A stretch of 64,000 bases of DNA, from NCBI GenBank assembly GCA_024529925.1, contig JAFEUB010001199.1, positions 234,001-298,000 on the forward strand. The letters run 5' to 3'. The stretch's first letter is position 1; every line of letters starts with the position of its first letter. Position numbers and translations under genes: made by a program. Shown piece after piece: positions 23,591-35,436 of this stretch. Under the pieces are notes generated by a model that was not told the origin of the DNA, did not search any database, and worked only from the letters and a program-made list of their open reading frames with translations. The DNA comes from Ophthalmolycus amberensis. Its lineage: Eukaryota > Chordata > Actinopteri > Perciformes > Zoarcidae.

Positions 23591-25934
23591 TCTTCTGGGT
23601 CCTGTGCAGCTGTTTGTTTGTTTTTTAAGTACATTTAAGTTCCAGATTTTTAACATTCACCGCCATACTGAAACACCCATTCCCTTCACACTCTGTGGCA
23701 ACGTGTACAGTACTAAGTCAGATGTCCTTTGTATTCATGTGGGCTAGCACACTTAATGGGGTGGTCTTGCATGCTGTGGAACAGGTTTTACAGGGCATTT
23801 AATGTTCCCCCCCCTGCAAATTTGCTAAAATGTGTCATAAAATCAACTCAAACGAATCTCCTTCCTCCTCTTTGATCTTTCAACAACAGAGAAGACACAT
23901 AAATAATCCCAAATGGAAGGGGTAGCACAGTGTCTACATATGGCTGGTGTGTTTTGATTACGACTGCCCTCACAATTCAAACCCCAGCTGACAAGCAGAA
24001 GACCCTTCCCTGAGAACGAAGCAGTCTGCCGTGTGATGTTTCTCACATGTCTACATGGAAGGTATGGGCTCACTATGGTTCCCGGCTTTCCTTATTGGAC
24101 TGGAATGCACCAGGGCTGTCTAGTCCAGTTTGAATCTTCTTCTCATAACACAGGTGCGCCTCATTTATCTTCACAAATAATGAAATAGTGAAGCTTGCCG
24201 GTTTGTTGGATAGTCACGCTACGAAGCCAATGCGCTTTCATTTCTCGCTGTAGGCCTCAGCAGGCATTTGGCCTTCTTCCCATATGTTGTTAAGTAGACC
24301 GCTGACTTTGAAATTGTACCACACTACACGTGGCAGTTGCCACAGCAGCAGAGGATACTGTTTTAGGTCATTATCCAAAAATCTTGCCAAAGAGAGAGAG
24401 AAAGCGAGCACGCATTGGCGATCCAGAGAAGAGAGAGGAAGCATTTGGGCAGACAGAGGTGAAACTTAATTCATATCTGACAATTATTTAATGAACTATA
24501 CTGCAGACCTGAGTCCCGAAGAGAAGCCGGGTGATGGCTGTCCCTGATGGGTCGATCACCGGTCAAAAATGTGTTCAGTATCCTCTCATCATACGTCTTT
24601 TATCTGAACTCTTTCTGCGCAAGTCTAGCTATGATATGTAACTGCAGCCATTACTCACTTGCTAGCTTTCCTAAAATGAACTCAGCATGTTGAGCATATG
24701 AGTTTATTTGGATCTCAATGCCAGTGGCCTAAACAAATAGTAATGTTTCCAGGATTTTTTTTTTCTCCAGGTTCTTTCGTCCTCATTTGCCTTTAGAACT
24801 CTCAACACTTTGTTTTTGGGTGTTTATGCAAGCGTATCATTTCGTCAGTTCTTATTTGTACCGCACAGCTCAAATTAGAGTGGTAATGATGAATCAAGTC
24901 AAGGGTCCTTTCCCATTGACACCATCATTATGTGCAGCAGAGAGCCTGCTAATGAAATCATCTGAAGAAATACAATTTGACCTAAAAAGATAAAGTAGTG
25001 ATTCGATTTATCGTGAAAGATACATTTCTTTCACAATAGATAGTCAGAAAAGTGACGAGTTAGTGAGATGAGAAAATGCACATCTCCTTCAACTTGATTT
25101 CCTGTTCTGATATTAAAATATTCACATTTTGTCTCGTGGCATTTGATAAAGCCTGGATTCCCTGTGTCCAGCACCTCACGCATCCAGAAGAGTTCAAACT
25201 GGTTGAAAGAAGTTTGTCTATTTATGCTCTGACCTGACAAATCTGCCCGCTGTTACCAAGCAGATATTTTGTGGTATGTGCTGATGAACTATCACCCCTT
25301 TGATCTGAAGTGCCTGAGCCAGCTTCTGTCGAGTGGACGGCTGTGCGTGATGCTGCGAAGTCTTCCCCTCTGGACCCAATATCCACTGTTATTACTAGAT
25401 AGAAGAAGCATTAGGATGAGACTGCTTCATATTATTGAAGTGTTTTGATGTCCAGAAAGGAAATTGTCTTTCTTTGGCGTTATGTTGCTATGCAATATCT
25501 ACTACTAGCCCAATGTTACAGAAGCTAATTATTTTAAATACAAAGTGTTCATTACAACATTGCAAAGTTCACAAGGAGGTGGATTCTTGAGCCTTTTCTT
25601 GTATCAGATTTCTCAGTATATTGTAGGTAAATCTCCCATTGCCATATTCAATCTGTAATATGTGGTAACACAGGAAATTAATATTCTCCTCACATACTTT
25701 GGGGAACTCAATTGTATATGCATATACATTATGCATATACTAATGGCATTAAAGAGTCATGATACAAGCTTAACACAGTCCAAGCACCTTCTCATGAATC
25801 CCGGCCACACTAAGTTTAGGCAACAGATTCATCAAAATGACACTGTCACATCATTTGCTTTCAGGACTAATGTAGATATGCAGTGTAATAGCATCCAACT
25901 TAGATTTTGATATCATCATTGAAATGAGTGTGAG
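23591..25934. other. Intergenic, nothing recognised
   Basis: This is AT-rich sequence downstream of tmtc2. Only short chance frames are present, and no repeat family or RNA gene could be named. Confidence 0.5.
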
Positions 25935-26112
25935 CAGTGGCGGGTGGTGGATTTTTTTTTGGGTAGGGCCATCCAATCAATTTCAGCAAATAGTATAATT
26001 CAATGCAACAAAAAAAAAAGGTATCAAAAACGCATTAGTACTTTGCAGTTCCATTGTTATCATTTACTCCAACACTGACATAATAAGGACATCTTATTCA
26101 TACAATTCAGTA

Positions 26113-26118
<6 letters not shown>

Positions 26119-26149
<31 letters not shown>
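26119..26149. repeat. (TA)n microsatellite
   Basis: About 15 TA units are followed by a further 130 bp of imperfect ATA-rich sequence (to about 26285). It gives rise to a spurious frame rich in Y and I. Confidence 0.95.
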
Positions 26150-26151
<2 letters not shown>

Positions 26152-26359
26152 TATAATAATAATATTCAGTATAATGTATAATATGATATATAAATACCAT
26201 ATAATCATAAATATACAATATAAATATCATGAATATATTATAATAAAATATAAATATCATATATAGTCTAATAGAACAAGTATATTTTAAGATGCCCCTA
26301 TGAACCTTGTTTGTTGGAGAAACACCCAATCAGTGCAGTGAAGAAACCTGCATGTTTTT

Positions 26360-26901
26360 ATGACAGTTATTTGTAAAGGAACTTTGCTCTTCTGAGTGGC
26401 AAACCTCTCAATGACCTTCTTATTGAAGTCAGGCATGTCCCTGACAAGTTCCTTCTCCATGGAGAGCATAGCCAGAGCATTAAAACGCTCTTGTACGTTA
26501 CCGTTAGCATCGAGTGGGTGGAAATGTCCGTCGTCTCGTCTGCTTGAATGGCGATAAAATCAGCGTTCTTTACTTCCTCCAGAATGTAATCCCTTACAAC
26601 CGACAGCATGCAGTCCAACAGCTCATTTTGTACAGTCTTTGACGTCCCTTTAAAAACGCTGGCTGTCTCCAGGTGCTCCTCCAGCACACCGTCGAGGGAC
26701 GCAACAAAATCCACCAGTCCCTTGAACACGCCAGGGTTGTCCGAGGAGTCAGTCTCGTCATGCCCACGCAAAGCCAACTCAAAAGCCCCACAAAACTTGA
26801 CACAATCAATTATTTTTGATAAAATGTGCCGGTTTTTATCCACATCCTCGTTGTGTTTCTTTACCGCAAGCCGGTGACCGTCGTCCAGCTGGGTAGCGAG
26901 A
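26360..26901 (-). pseudogene. hAT transposase relic (DUF4371-type), two internal deletions
   Basis: Read on the minus strand, the relic opens with QLDDGHRLAVKKHNEDVDKN, continues through FELALRGHDETDSSDNPGVF, and reaches the motif NADFIAIQADETTDISTHSM. The DETTD (26526-26540) holds the first catalytic Asp of the hAT RNase-H fold. At about 26490 the frame jumps directly to QERFNALAMLSMEKELVRDM and FNKKVIERFATQKS, which is the very C-terminal end of this protein class in a different frame. The central catalytic and insertion domains are therefore deleted with a frameshift. The N-terminal zinc finger (TTF/BED type) is also missing. The protein cannot be active. Confidence 0.8.
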
Positions 26902-26939
26902 ACACGCGAGATGAGAACTAGACACGGGCACTCCGGGAG

Positions 26940-26991
26940 AAAAAGACTTCCGGGAGGGCCATTCTCATCTGGCCCTCCCGGAAGTCTTTTT
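26940..26991. repeat. Perfect 22-bp inverted repeat within the hAT element
   Basis: The left arm (26940-26961) reads AAAAAGACTTCCGGGAGGGC plus CA, and the right arm (26970-26991) is its exact reverse complement, separated by 8 bases. The stem is G+C-rich and would form a strong hairpin or cruciform. It sits upstream of the transposase relic on that gene's strand. Confidence 0.92.
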
Positions 26992-27391
26992 TAGAGCGCT
27001 GATTGGCTAAATTGTAAGTCACTCATTTATTTCTTTAATCAGTGATTGGCTAAGCTGCTTATTAGACCCGTCTTCCTTGGGCCAAATCGATCTGGCCCCA
27101 GCACGTGCACGCGCAGTAGAGACTTGCATGGGGACAGCTGAGAGGTGCACCAGCGGAGAGGACAATCAGGGAAAAGCATTTATTTTGCGCAGATATCCTA
27201 TTTTACAAATATTACTGGGTATATTACATAGCTCAAAAACACAAATATTGACAATTTGTATAATTTATTAATATTATTTAAAAAAAAAAAAGTATAATAT
27301 TTTTTTTGTGGCTCAAGGTGGGTGGGGCCTTCAGCCTGATGAAAGACGGGCAGCGACTCTGCTGTCCTGACGTCAGTTCATTACACCACTG

Positions 27392-27724
27392 TGGTAATAA
27401 TGATGGTAAAAATGTAATCTTTTATTTCCTAATCATTTGAATTTTGTGTTTTTATGAAGAAAAAAACACAATAAATTACTATAATAAAGTAAAAGTATAA
27501 CATTTATTATTTTTGATGGTTTACTGACTTCAGAGCGTTAAAATGATTTTTGTCATAAATATTGTGGATCCTTGTAGACCAGCTGATGTAATCAAACATC
27601 AAAGAGATCTGTATCTCTGAATAATGATCATTAATGATCAATAATTAGTAGCCTTTTTAATTTTGTGCTAATCTGATCCGTGACTTTTATGATCCGTTCT
27701 TCTATTCTTCACAGTTCATTTAGC
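27392..27724. other. AT-rich spacer, no gene
   Basis: This spacer lies between the hAT element and the minisatellite. It contains palindromic TGATCATTAATGATCA (about 27626-27641). I see no reading frame of note. Confidence 0.5.
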
Positions 27725-29478
27725 AGTTTAATAGAATAAAGACGTAGTTTAAAATAATACAGACGTAGTTTAATCGAATACAGACGTAGTTTCCTATAAT
27801 ACAGACGTAGTTTACTATAATACAGACGTAGTTTAATAGAATAAAGACATAGTTTAATATAATACAGAAGTAGTTTAATAGAATACAGACGTAGTTTAAT
27901 AGAATACAGACGTAGTTTAATATAATAAAGACGTAGTTTAATAGAATAAAGACGTAGTTTAAAAGAATAAAGACGTAGTTTAAAACAATAAAGACGTAGT
28001 TTAAAATAATACAGACGTAGTTTAATATAATAAAGACGTAGTTTAAAATAATACAGACGTAGTTTAATAGAATACAGACGTAGTTTAATCGAATAAAGAC
28101 GTAGTTTAAAATAATACAGACGTAGTTTAATAGAATGCAGATGTAGTTTAAAATAATACAGATGTAGTTTAAAATAACACAGATGTAGTTTAATATAATA
28201 CAGACGTAGTTTAATGTAATAAAGACGTAGTTTAATAGAATGAAGCCGTAGTTTAATAGAATACAGACGTAGTTTAATAGAATACAGACGTAGTTTAATA
28301 TAATAAAGACGTAGTTTAATAGAATAAAGACGTAGTTTAAAAGAATACAGACGTAGTTTAATAGAATAAAGACGTAGTTTAATAGAATACAGACGTAGTT
28401 TAAAATAATACAGACGTAGTTTCATATAATACAGATGTAGTTTAATATAATAAAGACGTAGTTTAATATAATAAAGACGCAGTTTAAAAGAATACAGACG
28501 TAGTTTTAAATAATACAGACGTAGTTTAATATAATACAGATGTAGTTTAATAGAATAAAGACGTAGTTTAATATAATAAAGATGCAGTTTAATATGATAA
28601 AGACGTAGTTTAATGTAATAAAGACGTAGTTTAATAGAATAAAGATGTAGTTTAAAAGAATACAGATGTAGTTTAATAGAATACAGACGTAGTTTAATAG
28701 AATAAAGATGTAGTTTAAAAGAATACAGACGTAGTTTAATAGAATAAAGATGTAGTTTAATATAATACAGACATAGTTTAATAGAATACAGACGTAGTTT
28801 AATATAATACAGACGTAGTTTAACAGAATACAGACGTATTTAATATAATACAGACGTAGTTTAATATAATACAGACATAGTTTAATAGAATAAAGACGTA
28901 GTTTAATATAATACAGACATAGTTTAATAGATTAAAGACGTAGTTTAATATAATAAAGAAGACGTAGAATACAGACGTAGTTTAGTAGAATACAGACGTA
29001 GTTTAATCGAATACAGACTTAGTTTAACAGAATACAGACGTAGTTTAATGGAATACAGACGTAGTTTAATAGAATACAGATGTAGTTTAATCAAATACAG
29101 ACTTAGTTTAATAGAACACAGACGTAGTTTAATAGAATACAGACGTAGTTTAATATAATACAGACGTAGTTTAATAGAATACAGACGTAGTTTAATATAA
29201 TACAGACATAGTTTAATAGAATAAAGACGTAGTTTAATATAATACAGACATAGTTTAATAGAATAAAGACGTAGTTTAATATAATAAAGAAGACGTAGAA
29301 TACAGACGTAGTTTAGTAGAATACAGACGTAGTTTAATCGAATACAGACTTAGTTTAATAGAATACAGACGTAGTTTAATAGAATACAGACGTAGTTTAA
29401 TAGAATACAGATGTAGTTTAATCGAATACAGACTTAGTTTAATAGAATACAGATGTAGTTTAATAGAATAAAGACGTA
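27725..29478. repeat. 21-bp minisatellite array (about 80 units)
   Basis: A unit of 21 bp, built from AGACGTAGTTTAATAG followed by AATAC or AATAA, is repeated for about 1.75 kb. Variation is concentrated at a few positions (ACAG/AAAG, ACG/ATG, AATAG/AATAT/AAATA). Because 21 is a multiple of three, stretches without stops arise; the longest runs 238 codons on the minus strand (27709-28425) as repeated K-L-R-L-Y-S-I heptapeptides, and I regard it as spurious. Two irregular junctions with GAAGACGTAGAATAC occur 331 bp apart (28961 and 29292), showing a higher-order duplication of a block of units. Confidence 0.97.
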
Positions 29479-29580
29479 CCTGTGGTAGGATTCCATCTGG
29501 TCGTCTGAGTCCGCAGACAAACACTCATCCAGTTTCTTGGATGATAAATGGGCTCTGTTGCTTTTTTTTTTTTAAGGTGT

Positions 29581-29595
29581 GGGGGGGGGGGGGGG
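29581..29595. repeat. Poly-G run (15 G)
   Basis: Fifteen G bases follow GGTGT and precede ATTGGGGG. It is preceded by a poly-T run at about 29562-29573. Confidence 0.95.
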
Positions 29596-29664
29596 ATTGG
29601 GGGTACGTGAACCCGGTCGGGATGTAGAAGGGGGTGCGTGGCCTAAAAAGTTTGGGAACCGCTG
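29596..29664. mobile_element. hAT-like terminus (one end only)
   Basis: The sequence ends CCTAAAAAGTTTGGGAACCG plus CTG. Its reverse complement, CAGCGGTTCCCAAACTTTTT, is a typical hAT (Charlie/Zaphod-like) terminal inverted repeat. I find no partner terminus on the other side of the minisatellite, so either the array is the expanded interior of a hAT element with a lost left end, or this is an isolated fragment. Confidence 0.5.
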
Positions 29665-32600
29665 GGTTAAAGTAAGCTGTTTTTAGTGTGTGTAGGTACG
29701 CTTTGAGGGCTTCAGACAGGGTAGAGTAGGAAGTAGGAAGGTATTGAATGGGTGGAGTAACACGTATTTGGTTTCGGTCTATTCATTGAGCTTAAAGTGT
29801 TTGTTGTGCAAATGGAAAATGCAGGTTAAACTTCCCCCAATCTGTTAAAGACAAGACACGTGTACATGGCTTGACAGTGAACTTGTTTGAAAGTGTTTGA
29901 TTGAGGCGCTTTGCTTCTTTTTCTTGTCTTCTTCGCCAAAAATCTGTTCATCTTGTACTTTACGTGTCGTTTACTTCTTAAATGAAGTCTGTTAACCTGC
30001 ATCTAGCTGACCTTGTCAGCCTCAGAGAAGTCATGCTTATTCATTGGCCACAAATGTATCAGATTCATTCAATTACATGTCCCCTGTAGATGCTTCCCAC
30101 ATTATAAGCAGTAGTGGGACCTCTTTCATATATACTGTAACACATAATACATTTTGTGGAATTCTTGCATGGATTCTCAAAATAGACAACCTGAATATAA
30201 ACACTGACTTGTAGTAATAAAGTATGACGAGGTGCTCAGAGATCATTTTCTAATTCCTGTAGAAAACAACAAATCTCATTATCTGTGGCTGGTTTGAAAA
30301 CAGAGAAATACCTCTGTTCCAGTTTGGCGCTGTGTCCGCCGGCTTCCTTCCTGTCCCTGACCTCAGAGGTCAAGGCAGCATAATGAGCGAGCTCTCCAGT
30401 TTCTCTCTCTCCTCTGCGCTGTCCTGTCAGTGCGCCTCTTGCAAAATATCACCGTTTCAAAGTTGTTCCGCTTATGCTGCTTCAATTCGACCCCCTGACT
30501 GTGTGTTTTTCCACCTGTGTATATTCAGGGGCAAACGCATGACAGTGACTTATGGCGAAGGGGACACAGGACTGGCTGCAGAAATATCACTGATTATGAT
30601 CAACGTTAACACACAACTCAGCGTTTAGCTGAAGCTCTGCTGTGAAACAGTCATTTATCAACGTCATGTACAGTACGCCGCATCCGAATAATGTTTGTTG
30701 TCTCGTGGCTGATGCCATCTACGCCGTATCCACTATGCTCCCCCGTAAGATTTAAATAATCACATAAGCTTGAACATTAAAAAGCATCTCAGCCATACTG
30801 GAGACCACATTACCTTTGGGGAGCAGAGTTTGGTAAACCTCATTAACGTTGCCCAGAGAGAAAAGCCCTTTTTAAAGCCTCCATGTGGACTGTAAAAGGG
30901 ACTGGGTCAATAAAGTCTTTTTTTTGTCTATACACAGGCTGTCAGCAGGTTCTCTCTGTTGTTTTCCTGGGAGTCACTTTTGATTTAACAAATAATCCAT
31001 TCTAATACAGAGCGGCGAATGCAGAGCAGTGAAGCTTAAGTTCTAACTTGAAAGAAGAGATTTTGCCGAGGAATTGTATGGAGTAACTCCATTTAGAATG
31101 TCAGTGCACACAGTCTGAGAGTGAGATTAGGTTGGGCAGCGCTCGCTCTACTGTTACTATTTTTACATCATATCCAAACAATCACCTTAACGATTTTCAT
31201 GAAAACAAACCCCGTTTTTGACATTTGACATTAAATTAAAACACCTCTTTTGGACCATTATCTCCATACATTGCATATTATTTTGATTATTAATACTGTA
31301 AACCCTTGTCGAACCCATAGAAGATATATTTTGCACATTCCTGTATTGCTCTTCCCACTTTTAACATCGCACAAATATAAAAAAAATAGTATTTTTATTG
31401 TAACTTTTTCTATTCTATCTGTATGTTTCTTGTCTACTCACAAATAAACCAAAGCAGATTTCTTGCAATGAACCAGATTCTGATCCTTAAGTCGTTTTTC
31501 AGTCTGCTATTCTCACGCTGGATTCAGATTGTCTACCTACTGTACGCACACAGGAAATTACACTTGCATGTAATCCTACTGCTGCTTTACATTAAAACCA
31601 TTCAACTGGGGGGGAAGAAGCCACAATATGTTGTACCTTTTTTAGACAGTGGACCATTTTAAAATATTTAGGCAGTTAAGTTTCAGTTCAGTTCAGTCTA
31701 TTCAGTTGTGCTTCTGACAAAGTAGCTGCTCAGTGAGTGTCTGCGGTTGTGTTAAACTCAACTTTCTGTTATCAGATGCCAAAACTGAAATCTTAAGGGT
31801 TACAACTTTAAATCGCTTTTCAAATATTGTACAGTATAAAATGTCTTCAGTTGAGTTTGAGCCATCATGCTTTACGAGCAATCAAATCAGTCACTGCTCC
31901 TTTTGACAAACCTGAAAGAAGAGAGCTCGGCGGTTCCCGTAGCGATGCATGTGCTCCTCTGGAATGTCTCTATGTGTGCTTGACGCTCTCTCTGTCCCAC
32001 TGTGCTGTGGATCCCTGTGGTGGAGGAACCACTCAGTCTCTCAGCTGCCCTGCAGACTTGCTTTTGCCTATAGCACAATTATATTCTCATTTTTTGGCAG
32101 TGCATAAAAGTGCTGGCTGCGGCTGCACAACTCATCACGGGCTGCCAACGCAGGTTGAGCCTTGGCGAAGGAGGGCAGTAGCCTGCTGGTGGATGTAAAG
32201 CTGCAGTGTGCACTGTACATTTCACATCCGATAAACCTCTGTCTGCCTTCAAGGCTGTGGGAGTGTGGGAGTTGAGGTGCACAGGCTTTTATGGGTCTCT
32301 GTGAATAGCAAGGCAGCTGAAGTCAAGGAAGTACAACACACGCTGAGATGTGAAGAGGAATAAGCTGCTGATGAAGAATTGAGTTTTAGGAACGGAAGGG
32401 TGGGCAGATGAATAAATAACTTGTTTGTGTTTTTATATAAAGAGGACTAGTGCTCTTCCTTTAACCCCTACTGGTGGAAGAACCAATGGAAAGCCTAATC
32501 GAAAGCAGACCTCACTACAAGAGCTGGCATTTTCCCCTCATCCTAAAATGATCAGCTGCTACTTTCAGTTTTTTGTCTGCACTTTGTAGCTCATCTCTCA

Positions 32601-34189
32601 CCTCAGCCGGATCAAGCTGGAGGTCTGGCACCAGCCATCCTGATAATAAGGAGAAAATGAGAGAAGCGGAAGCCGTGAAAGGAAATATCCCTCAAATGTG
32701 CCCCTTTTTTCTCTCCTCAGCCTCCGCTCCCTCCTCTCTGTCCCCACTCCAACCTCTCAACCTCTATTCCCAGGCTGCACACCAAGCCGGGCCCTCCATG
32801 GAGAGCAGGAAGCTGGACTGGGAACTGGGAGCCCGCTGTCTCCAAGCCAAGGCAAGCCGGTATGTCTGCTAGGAGAAGGTGGCCACTTTCCCAACTATGA
32901 GCGAGAGTCAGACTGACAGCTATGTTCAACAGACCCGGGGGGAAATTACAGAGTCTGAAAAAGCTAAGTGCACGGGGGCACAACGTGAAAACCAGCACCC
33001 GGCGGATGAGCATAATAACACACATTGTGCTCACCGGTCCCTTCATATGAGGAATAATTAAGCAAATCTCTATCTGGCACAAAGAGAGCCTGGGAAAGAT
33101 TTGCTGGGCTCGTGTATCTTTTAGGAGGCTTGGTAAACCACAATCCGGAGAACTTCCAGAATCCCAGGTTTTTGTCACAAAGCAAAAACCACCAAACTGT
33201 ATCCCTATGATTACATCTGTAAATAATCATTTGTTGTTGCCTCCCACATGTTTTATGCATGCAATATGTCATTCATACAATTTTTCCGAATGTAATTTGT
33301 TTTTTTGTTGTCGATATGAATGATGTAAAACATACAAGGCGCTGTCTTACACAATTTGCCAGCACAGTGTGCAATAATACTGAAGTGGAGATTTCATAAT
33401 TGTTACTGTGGCATTTTATTTTGTCAGATCCCACAAAAATTTACATTTTGCCTCAACAAGGGAGCATATTTCTTTAATGTAAATCCAGTAATCAACTGCT
33501 GAGAATCAGAAGCTTCTCCGGCGGTCGGATGAGCAGCGGACGAACAAAGACATGTTTTATTTTCTAAACTGCAATTCATTGAAAAGGAGTACTATGTAGA
33601 CTCCAAGGCAGCTAAATGAAGCAACCTATGGTCAAGCTGGTTTCATATAATTGAAAACACACTGCTCACTTGCATTCTTGTGGCCGGGAAGAGGCTTGTT
33701 TTCTAGAGGTTATCCTTTCTCTTTTTTGCCCTGTGTGTGTGTCATATGTGAATTATAGTGGAGAAAAAAAGATTTAACATCTTCCCCTCTGTTCTCACCC
33801 CGAGAGCTCATTTAGGATGTTTTCAACCACTTCACCATTGTGGAATGTCTCAAACATTAGTTTGATGCTCAGAAATTGTTTTTTAAGTGCGGTGGAGAGC
33901 TGTGTTTTTGTGTTTGGTCCAACGGGTTTCCATAAAACATGTTTTGGATTTGAGTTAACTGTAAATGTAAATGTACGGTAAGCTCTGTGGGCATATTGGG
34001 TTGATTTAGAAATAGCCATCAGATGTTTATTCCTGACAGTGCAGAACAAATAAATAGAAAATAAATAAGAAAAATTGTTAAAATAGGAAAGGAGCTTAAG
34101 ACATTTACTATTTCAACCTATGTTCCTCTCAAAGGGTCAGTTCACCCAAATGTTCTCACTTGCTGCACCTGTAGTACTTAGCCATGCTT
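29665..34189. other. Intergenic; one exon-like segment, otherwise nothing recognised
   Basis: This is unique-looking sequence with short frames only. An isolated exon-like segment at 32774-32859 is listed separately. No repeat family was named. Confidence 0.5.
32774..32859 (+). other. Isolated exon-like segment (86 bp)
   Basis: A long pyrimidine tract (CCCCACTCCAACCTCTC then AACCTCTATTCCCAG) forms a strong acceptor at 32772-32773, and G|GTATGT at 32860 is a good donor. All three forward frames are open across it; one reads AAHQAGPSMESRKLDWELGA. I recognise no protein, and there is no adjacent exon to join to, so this may be a chance splice pair or an exon of an unannotated non-coding transcript. 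Confidence 0.2.
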
Positions 34190-34320
34190 GTTTGTGAAAC
34201 ATCTTGACACCTATTGGATGCATTGCCATACAATTAGCTACATACATTCATTTTTCGCTGAGGTCAATTTTAATGTCTGAACTTTCCATCTAGCATCGTC
34301 ACCAGAGGAACATGGATTTG
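34190..34320 (+). repeat. TTAGCATGC-rich family, 5' module fragment
   Basis: CACCTATTGGATGCATTGCC, ACATACATTCATTTTTCGC and TTTCCATCTAGCATCGTC match the internal module of the family described at 18060-18700. The TTAGCATGC part is absent. Confidence 0.45.
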
Positions 34321-34960
34321 TGTGTGATTGAATGGCATCAAATATTAATTATGTACTGGTTGCTTATTTGCGATTGCTCAGTGTTAAAAACTGAAGTTCC
34401 ATGTCTTATTCCCACACGTATTCTTTCCCTCTGCCCTCACAACGAATGATTGATCACCCCATAATGCCCTGCGAGAACTGACGGCTGCTCCTTCATTCCC
34501 TCGGTGGCCCTGCTAACCAGAGAGCTGTAATCATTTTTGACTGGACAATATCTATGAGAAGTGCAGGCTGAGGACAAGGTGTCCCGGTTGTGTTGTGATA
34601 AAGATATGAAAGGAATCCGTCTTCACCTTTATCTTCAGGGAGTTCTCTTTTTAATCAACTCAAAGAAGGATGGCTGGCTCTGTGTGCTCTTCCTCTTATA
34701 GAACGCTGAAGGATGGGAGCCTCACACTCATGAAGCAGGAAGAGGAGAATATCTATTATTTTGTTTGGATTATGCAGTAACACATTTCAGGGTCATGCTG
34801 ACATGCTGATATAAATAGCGGAAACTTTTAGCTCTCAATACTTGAGGGCAGTTTTTTTGTTTGTTTATCAAAAGGGATAAACTTTGGCCATTTCAACACA
34901 GAGTCTGAAAGTTTGGAATGTAAGAAAATAAGTTTGAGACGGCGTCGAAAAGTAACACAG

Positions 34961-35431
34961 TGTCAGGATCCAGGATCCCTGTCTGCCCCGTTGTGTGTTT
35001 CCCCTGATCTCCTCTCCTCATGTGTCCTGTCATTCCCGTTTGTTATTGTGTGCCATGTGCTCTGTGTTGTCCTCTGCCTCCAGACACCTCCCATGGCCAC
35101 GCCCTTGATTGTGCACAGCTGAGGACACTCCAGCCGATCACCTCCTGCGGCCTGACACACCAGACTCAGGTCCCACTAATGATTCCCCTAACACTATATA
35201 GACTCTGGTCCTGCAGTCTGGGGTTGTCAGGTCGTACCGTCTTCACCCGCTTCAACGTCGTGGCATCCTCTGCCCTCCTTTGTTCCACGGATTACACGCC
35301 GCCGATCGGCCTACTCTGGTGTCGGACCACGGGCTCCACACCTTCACCCAGTCTGAATAAAGCCTGTTCATATCAACTTCGGTCTCCTGTGGTCTTGCGT
35401 TTGGGTCCTACCTGTGAACCACCACATGACA
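34961..35431 (+). mobile_element. Solo LTR with 5-bp TSD
   Basis: The 471-bp element starts TGTCAGGATCC and ends CCACATGACA, so it has the TG...CA termini of an LTR. It is flanked by CACAG on both sides (34956-34960 and 35432-35436), a 5-bp duplication typical of LTR retrotransposons. A TATA-like CACTATATAGAC (about 35192) and an AATAAA (35356-35361) have the spacing expected of U3-R-U5. There is no gag or pol next to it, so it is a solo LTR left by recombination between two LTRs. It carries no gene. Confidence 0.85.
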
Positions 35432-35436
35432 CACAG

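Larger units (their letters stand above)
25935..27391 (-). mobile_element. Internally deleted hAT element (ZMYM1/TTF-like transposase clade)
   Basis: The left edge reads CAGTGGCGGGTGGTGG and the right edge ends ATTACACCACTG, so the termini share a CAGTGG(C/T)G inverted repeat as in Tip100-type hAT elements. Between them on the minus strand is a damaged transposase (26360-26901). Two CCAAT boxes (ATTGG on the plus strand near 27002 and 27046) precede the transposase and could be the relic promoter. I could not find a matching 8-bp duplication at these exact edges, so the true ends may differ by some bases or one end may belong to a different element. Confidence 0.6.

Noticed and set aside
27709..28425. 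238-codon minus-strand frame of repeated K-L-R-L-Y-S-I
   Set aside because: It lies wholly in the 21-bp minisatellite; any frame without a stop in one unit stays open because 21 is divisible by three.
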